Part shown: in pieces, positions 29,960 to 32,159 of the stretch | Layout of the letters: each line of letters opens with the position of its first letter | Position numbering within the stretch: the first letter of the stretch is position 1 | NCBI GenBank assembly: GCA_018304165.1 | Contig: JAGVWS010000026.1 | Span: 1 to 32,159, forward strand | Source of the DNA: Candidatus Pacearchaeota archaeon | GTDB taxonomy: Archaea; Nanobdellota; Nanobdellia; Pacearchaeales; GW2011-AR1 | Direction of reading: 5' to 3' | DNA: 32,159 nucleotides | Notes under the pieces: generated by a model | Database searches by the model: none | Seen by the model: the letters and a program-made list of their open reading frames with translations, nothing else | Told to the model about the DNA's origin: nothing | Translations under genes and position numbers: made by a program

Positions 29960-30589
29960 TTATTCCTCGTCTCTTGCGTATGCTCTTTGGGTTCCTTTTA
30001 AAGAAGTTATTGCCTGTTCTACCTTAGCGGCGCCTTCGCCTGATTTTTGCCCCTCAATATCTATTTGCCTGTTTATTCTCCACGTTCTAAGAGTCTTGCC
30101 AATACCTATGTGTAGAGTTGCAGCTGCTAAGAATGCAGTTACTAAAATTATTACTATCCCTAATGTTCCTAATGCAACTGCTCCCGCGAATATTACGGCA
30201 AGTGTGGAAGTCAATCCGGTAACGCCAGCGATTACAGATAGAGCGAATGCTATTATCCAAGCAGTGCTTTCAGTAAACATAGAGAATATATTCAGTATTT
30301 CCCCGAAAGCGAATAGTAATATTATGAAGACGGCAAGATAAAGAGCAAGATCTTCGGCAAAAACATCTGGTCCAGGCATGCCAAGCATTATCTTAAGAAG
30401 AATCGTACCAACCCAGCTTGCACTTCCGCCTTCGCTTAAGGCAGATATCTTTGTTTTTGGAGGAGTAGTTGATTGGCCACTGCTTAAGTAATCAATTAAG
30501 TAAATAACTCCAACAATTAAGATTACTAAAATTGCTAGAGAGATTATTAACTTGGCTCCGCTGAAGAATTTCTTTTTAATTTCTGCCAT
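29960..30589 (-). CDS. multi-helix membrane protein of unknown function
   Basis: A 209-residue protein with an N-terminal anchor (LIISLAILVILIVGVIYLI, 14-32), a short Ser/Thr-rich outer segment, then three or four helices (about 80-103, 108-125, 130-160) and a basic cytoplasmic tail (GKTLRTWRINRQIDIEGQK). The helices are alanine/glycine/isoleucine-rich. No family recognised. It is one of the few genes here with a real leader: TATA ATGTTTATAAATG near 30640, then the Shine-Dalgarno AAAGGAGGT nine bases before the ATG. Confidence 0.7.
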   Translation of the reverse strand: MAEIKKKFFSGAKLIISLAILVILIVGVIYLIDYLSSGQSTTPPKTKISALSEGGSASWVGTILLKIMLGMPGPDVFAEDLALYLAVFIILLFAFGEILNIFSMFTESTAWIIAFALSVIAGVTGLTSTLAVIFAGAVALGTLGIVIILVTAFLAAATLHIGIGKTLRTWRINRQIDIEGQKSGEGAAKVEQAITSLKGTQRAYARDEE

Positions 30590-30903
30590 CCTTTTTAACC
30601 TCCTTTCAAATTATGATAAATAAGGGAGATGTTTGGCATTTATAAACATTTCTGAGGTTGCAGAGGATATTTTGCAAAACAACCTTTACAACTCTCCAGT
30701 CGTTTTGAAGTGTCTCCGATATAACCCTAATATAGCGATATATTCAGGAAATCAATTATTAGCATTAATCCGATTATATAATATCAATAAGTGTTTGTTA
30801 GAACTTACCATCGCTAATCAATATAATAAATCATCGTGTCAAAATTAATTGATTGAATCAATAAGCTCGGAAACTTTAAAACATCGGGATGCTTATTTAT
30901 TTC
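30590..30903. other. intergenic region with two promoters
   Basis: It holds the leftward promoter and ribosome site of the membrane protein, and on the right the TATA of the next gene (ACTTTAAAACATC near 30877). AAGTGTCTCCGAT (30707-30719) resembles the arm of the inverted repeats at 3651 and 12221 with one mismatch. A rightward 71-codon frame overlaps here but has no promoter and no family features. Confidence 0.5.
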
Positions 30904-31200
30904 ATGGATAGCATCTTTGATGTTATTGACAAAAACGGCAGGAATATCCGGCATACCAATAAACAATATTCTCATATGATGGAAGAGCATCCTTATATGT
31001 ATAAATATTTAGAGGAGATAAAAGAAGCATTACAAAAGCCCGATAAAATAACATCTTATTCATTTGACGAAGACGTCAGGTATTTTTACAAATACTACAA
31101 GCATTTAGAAAAGCCTAATAATTACCTTTTGGTCGTAGTCAAGTATTTAAACGGTGATGGCTATGTTATATCGTCATACTTAGAGAATAAAATAAAATGA
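30904..31200 (+). CDS. small nuclease-like protein (PBECR/DUF4258-like), toxin candidate
   Basis: A 98-residue protein, start ATG 30904 (MDSIFDVIDKNGR) chosen because the TATA near 30877 would start the transcript there; an upstream in-frame ATG (30889) is less likely. The segment HTNKQYSHMMEEHPYMYKYLEEIKEALQKPDKI resembles the helix with His/His that precedes the sheet in barnase/EndoU/colicin-E5/RelE-like domains and in DUF4258. Its stop overlaps the DUF2283 start (ATGA). Members of these families are commonly paired with DUF2283 proteins, in an arrangement like a toxin and its partner; the function here is inferred. Confidence 0.55.
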   Translation: MDSIFDVIDKNGRNIRHTNKQYSHMMEEHPYMYKYLEEIKEALQKPDKITSYSFDEDVRYFYKYYKHLEKPNNYLLVVVKYLNGDGYVISSYLENKIK

Positions 31201-31520
31201 AAGAGCATAAAACGTATGATATATATTATGATGAAGAATCCGATTTCTTAGAAGTATCTTTTGAACAGCCAACTATGGCTGGGACTACAGAAGAGATACA
31301 GGAAGGGGTTTTTGTAACCAGAGATGCAGAAACAAGAAGAGTAGCAAATGTAGGAATCTTATCATTCAAGAAAAGGGTAGGCATTCTTAAAGAAATATTG
31401 AATTCTCTTGGCAAGAGGCTTCCGATAGAGATAAGCAGGGCATCTAATTATACACAACACTTTTTGTATTCGAGGATTAGAAAGGTTTATATACTTGTTG
31501 TGTATAGTTTATACATAACA
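31197..31520 (+). CDS. DUF2283 protein, 3' end interrupted by an insertion element
   Basis: The frame starts MKEHKTYDIYYDEESDFLEV, matching DUF2283 (Y-D-x-E-x-D-x-L), followed by TEEIQEGVFVTRDAETRRVANVGIL; such small beta-rich proteins are paired with toxin-like partners. The normal protein should end near residue 85 (EISRAS). From there the frame runs without a stop into the insertion element end and then in phase into the transposase ATG at 31521. So the native 3' end was cut by the insertion, leaving a natural read-through fusion frame. Confidence 0.65.
31470..31484 (+). promoter_or_regulatory. transposase promoter
   Basis: GAAAGGTTTATATAC combines a purine-rich factor B site and TATA box. 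Transcription would start near 31504, within the GTTGTGTA inverted arm, 15-17 bases before the ATG at 31521. Confidence 0.55.
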
Positions 31521-32159
31521 ATGGCGTTTATCAGACAAATAAAAACTAAAAGCGGAACATATCTTGCGAAGGTAGAGGGTTATCGTAAAGATGGAAAAGT
31601 TAAGCAAAGAGTTTTAGAATATTTGGGAAAAGAGATTGATGGTAAACCTGTAAAAAAAGTTTTTACTAACAAAATAGAAGTAAAAAGCGTAAAACAAAGT
31701 TTAGATATTTTAGCCATTGATAAAGTTGCAGATGAACTAAAGATTAAATCTTTAGAAAATCCTTATGTTCTTTCTTTGGTTTATTCTCAATTGTTAGAAG
31801 ATAAAAGTATAAAAAAACTTGAATCATGGATAAAGTATACTGAAATACCATCAGTTTTAAGATTGGATAAAGTCTCTGTAAAAAAACTTTATGAATCTTT
31901 AGCAGACATAAATGATGAAAATTTTGAGAAAATAAATGAAGAAATGTTCTCTGTTTTTAATAATTATGAAGATATTTCAAAGGCTACAATTATAGATATA
32001 ACTGATACTTATTTTGCTGGAAGCAAAATAAACATTAAGAAAAGAAAGGGAAAAGATAAAAAAATAAGCAAATTAACTCAAATAGGTTTAGCAGTTTCTT
32101 TTGAGAATGGATTTCCAATTTTTCATAAACAATATCATGGAAATCTTTCTGGAATGGAC
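31521..32159 (+). CDS. IS1634-like transposase, N-terminal 213 residues (cut by window end)
   Basis: The start MAFIRQIKTKSGTYLAKVEGYR and RVLEYLGKEIDG are typical of the N terminus of IS1634-type DDE transposases. The first catalytic aspartate is in TIIDITDTYFAGSKI, followed by KGKDKKISKLTQIGLAVSFE and GFPIFHKQYHGNLSG, the usual block after it. The remaining Asp and Glu lie beyond the window. The frame is intact as far as seen, so the element may be active. Confidence 0.85.
   Translation, partial: MAFIRQIKTKSGTYLAKVEGYRKDGKVKQRVLEYLGKEIDGKPVKKVFTNKIEVKSVKQSLDILAIDKVADELKIKSLENPYVLSLVYSQLLEDKSIKKLESWIKYTEIPSVLRLDKVSVKKLYESLADINDENFEKINEEMFSVFNNYEDISKATIIDITDTYFAGSKINIKKRKGKDKKISKLTQIGLAVSFENGFPIFHKQYHGNLSGMD

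Larger units (their letters stand above)
31447..32159 (+). mobile_element. left end of an IS1634/IS4-like insertion sequence
   Basis: The element's left boundary is inferred near 31447-31451, where DUF2283 homology ends and TACACAAC begins; the inverted match GTTGTGTA is at 31497-31504. A transposase promoter (GAAAGGTTTATATAC, 31470-31484) and frame follow. The right end and target duplication lie outside the window. Confidence 0.65.

Noticed and set aside
30633-30848. A 71-codon rightward frame
   Set aside because: It overlaps a leftward promoter, has no promoter or ribosome site of its own and its residues resemble translated AT-rich non-coding DNA.

Overview
The window is a 32 kb, AT-rich stretch of an archaeal genome, most likely from the DPANN group (Woesearchaeota or Pacearchaeota-like). 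Support: an archaeal topoisomerase IA, Cdc48-type double AAA ATPase, FEN1, family B DNA polymerase, TFS, type II methionine aminopeptidase, archaeal-type signal peptidase and an intron-containing tRNA-Lys(CUU). Most genes have a TATA box centred 24-28 bases before the start codon and no Shine-Dalgarno site, the layout of leaderless archaeal transcripts. The phylum assignment is inference.

Layout. 1-3.4 kb: the edge of a possible gene, a c-di-AMP synthase (dacZ-like) and topA. 3.4-6.6 kb: a non-coding stretch with long inverted repeats, a small membrane protein ending in a strong hairpin, a winged-helix regulator, then a reverse transcriptase followed by a 40-bp tandem array that runs into the end of a metallophosphoesterase gene. 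6.6-11 kb: metallophosphoesterase, a nucleotidyltransferase two-gene unit, cis-prenyltransferase (uppS) and serS. 11-15 kb: a winged-helix protein, tRNA-Lys, a frameshifted dihydrofolate reductase, thyA and TFS. 15-21.3 kb: a decayed DUF2238-like gene, signal peptidase, an AbrB-like regulator, a cdc48 gene whose 5' end is damaged, a methyltransferase, map and an intact DUF2238 gene. 21.4-26.7 kb: a five-gene leftward operon (winged-helix/RelE-like pair, RNA m5C methyltransferase, PUA protein, GNAT) and polB. 26.8-30.6 kb: an unknown protein, VapBC, fen1 and two membrane proteins. 30.9 kb to the end: a small nuclease-like protein plus DUF2283 pair, the latter interrupted by an IS1634-like transposase that runs off the window.

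Housekeeping genes of replication, transcription, translation and thymidylate synthesis alternate with small mobile or stress modules: four toxin-antitoxin-like pairs, one reverse transcriptase and one or two insertion elements. The intergenic DNA is unusually rich in repeats. It includes a 180-bp element present twice in opposite orientation, a 12-bp inverted motif that brackets both the tRNA and a non-coding stretch, an interlocking palindrome at 14.4 kb, and hairpins placed over stop codons. The most promising lead is the orphan archaeal reverse transcriptase with its adjoining 40-bp array, whose units duplicate the end of the neighbouring metallophosphoesterase gene.
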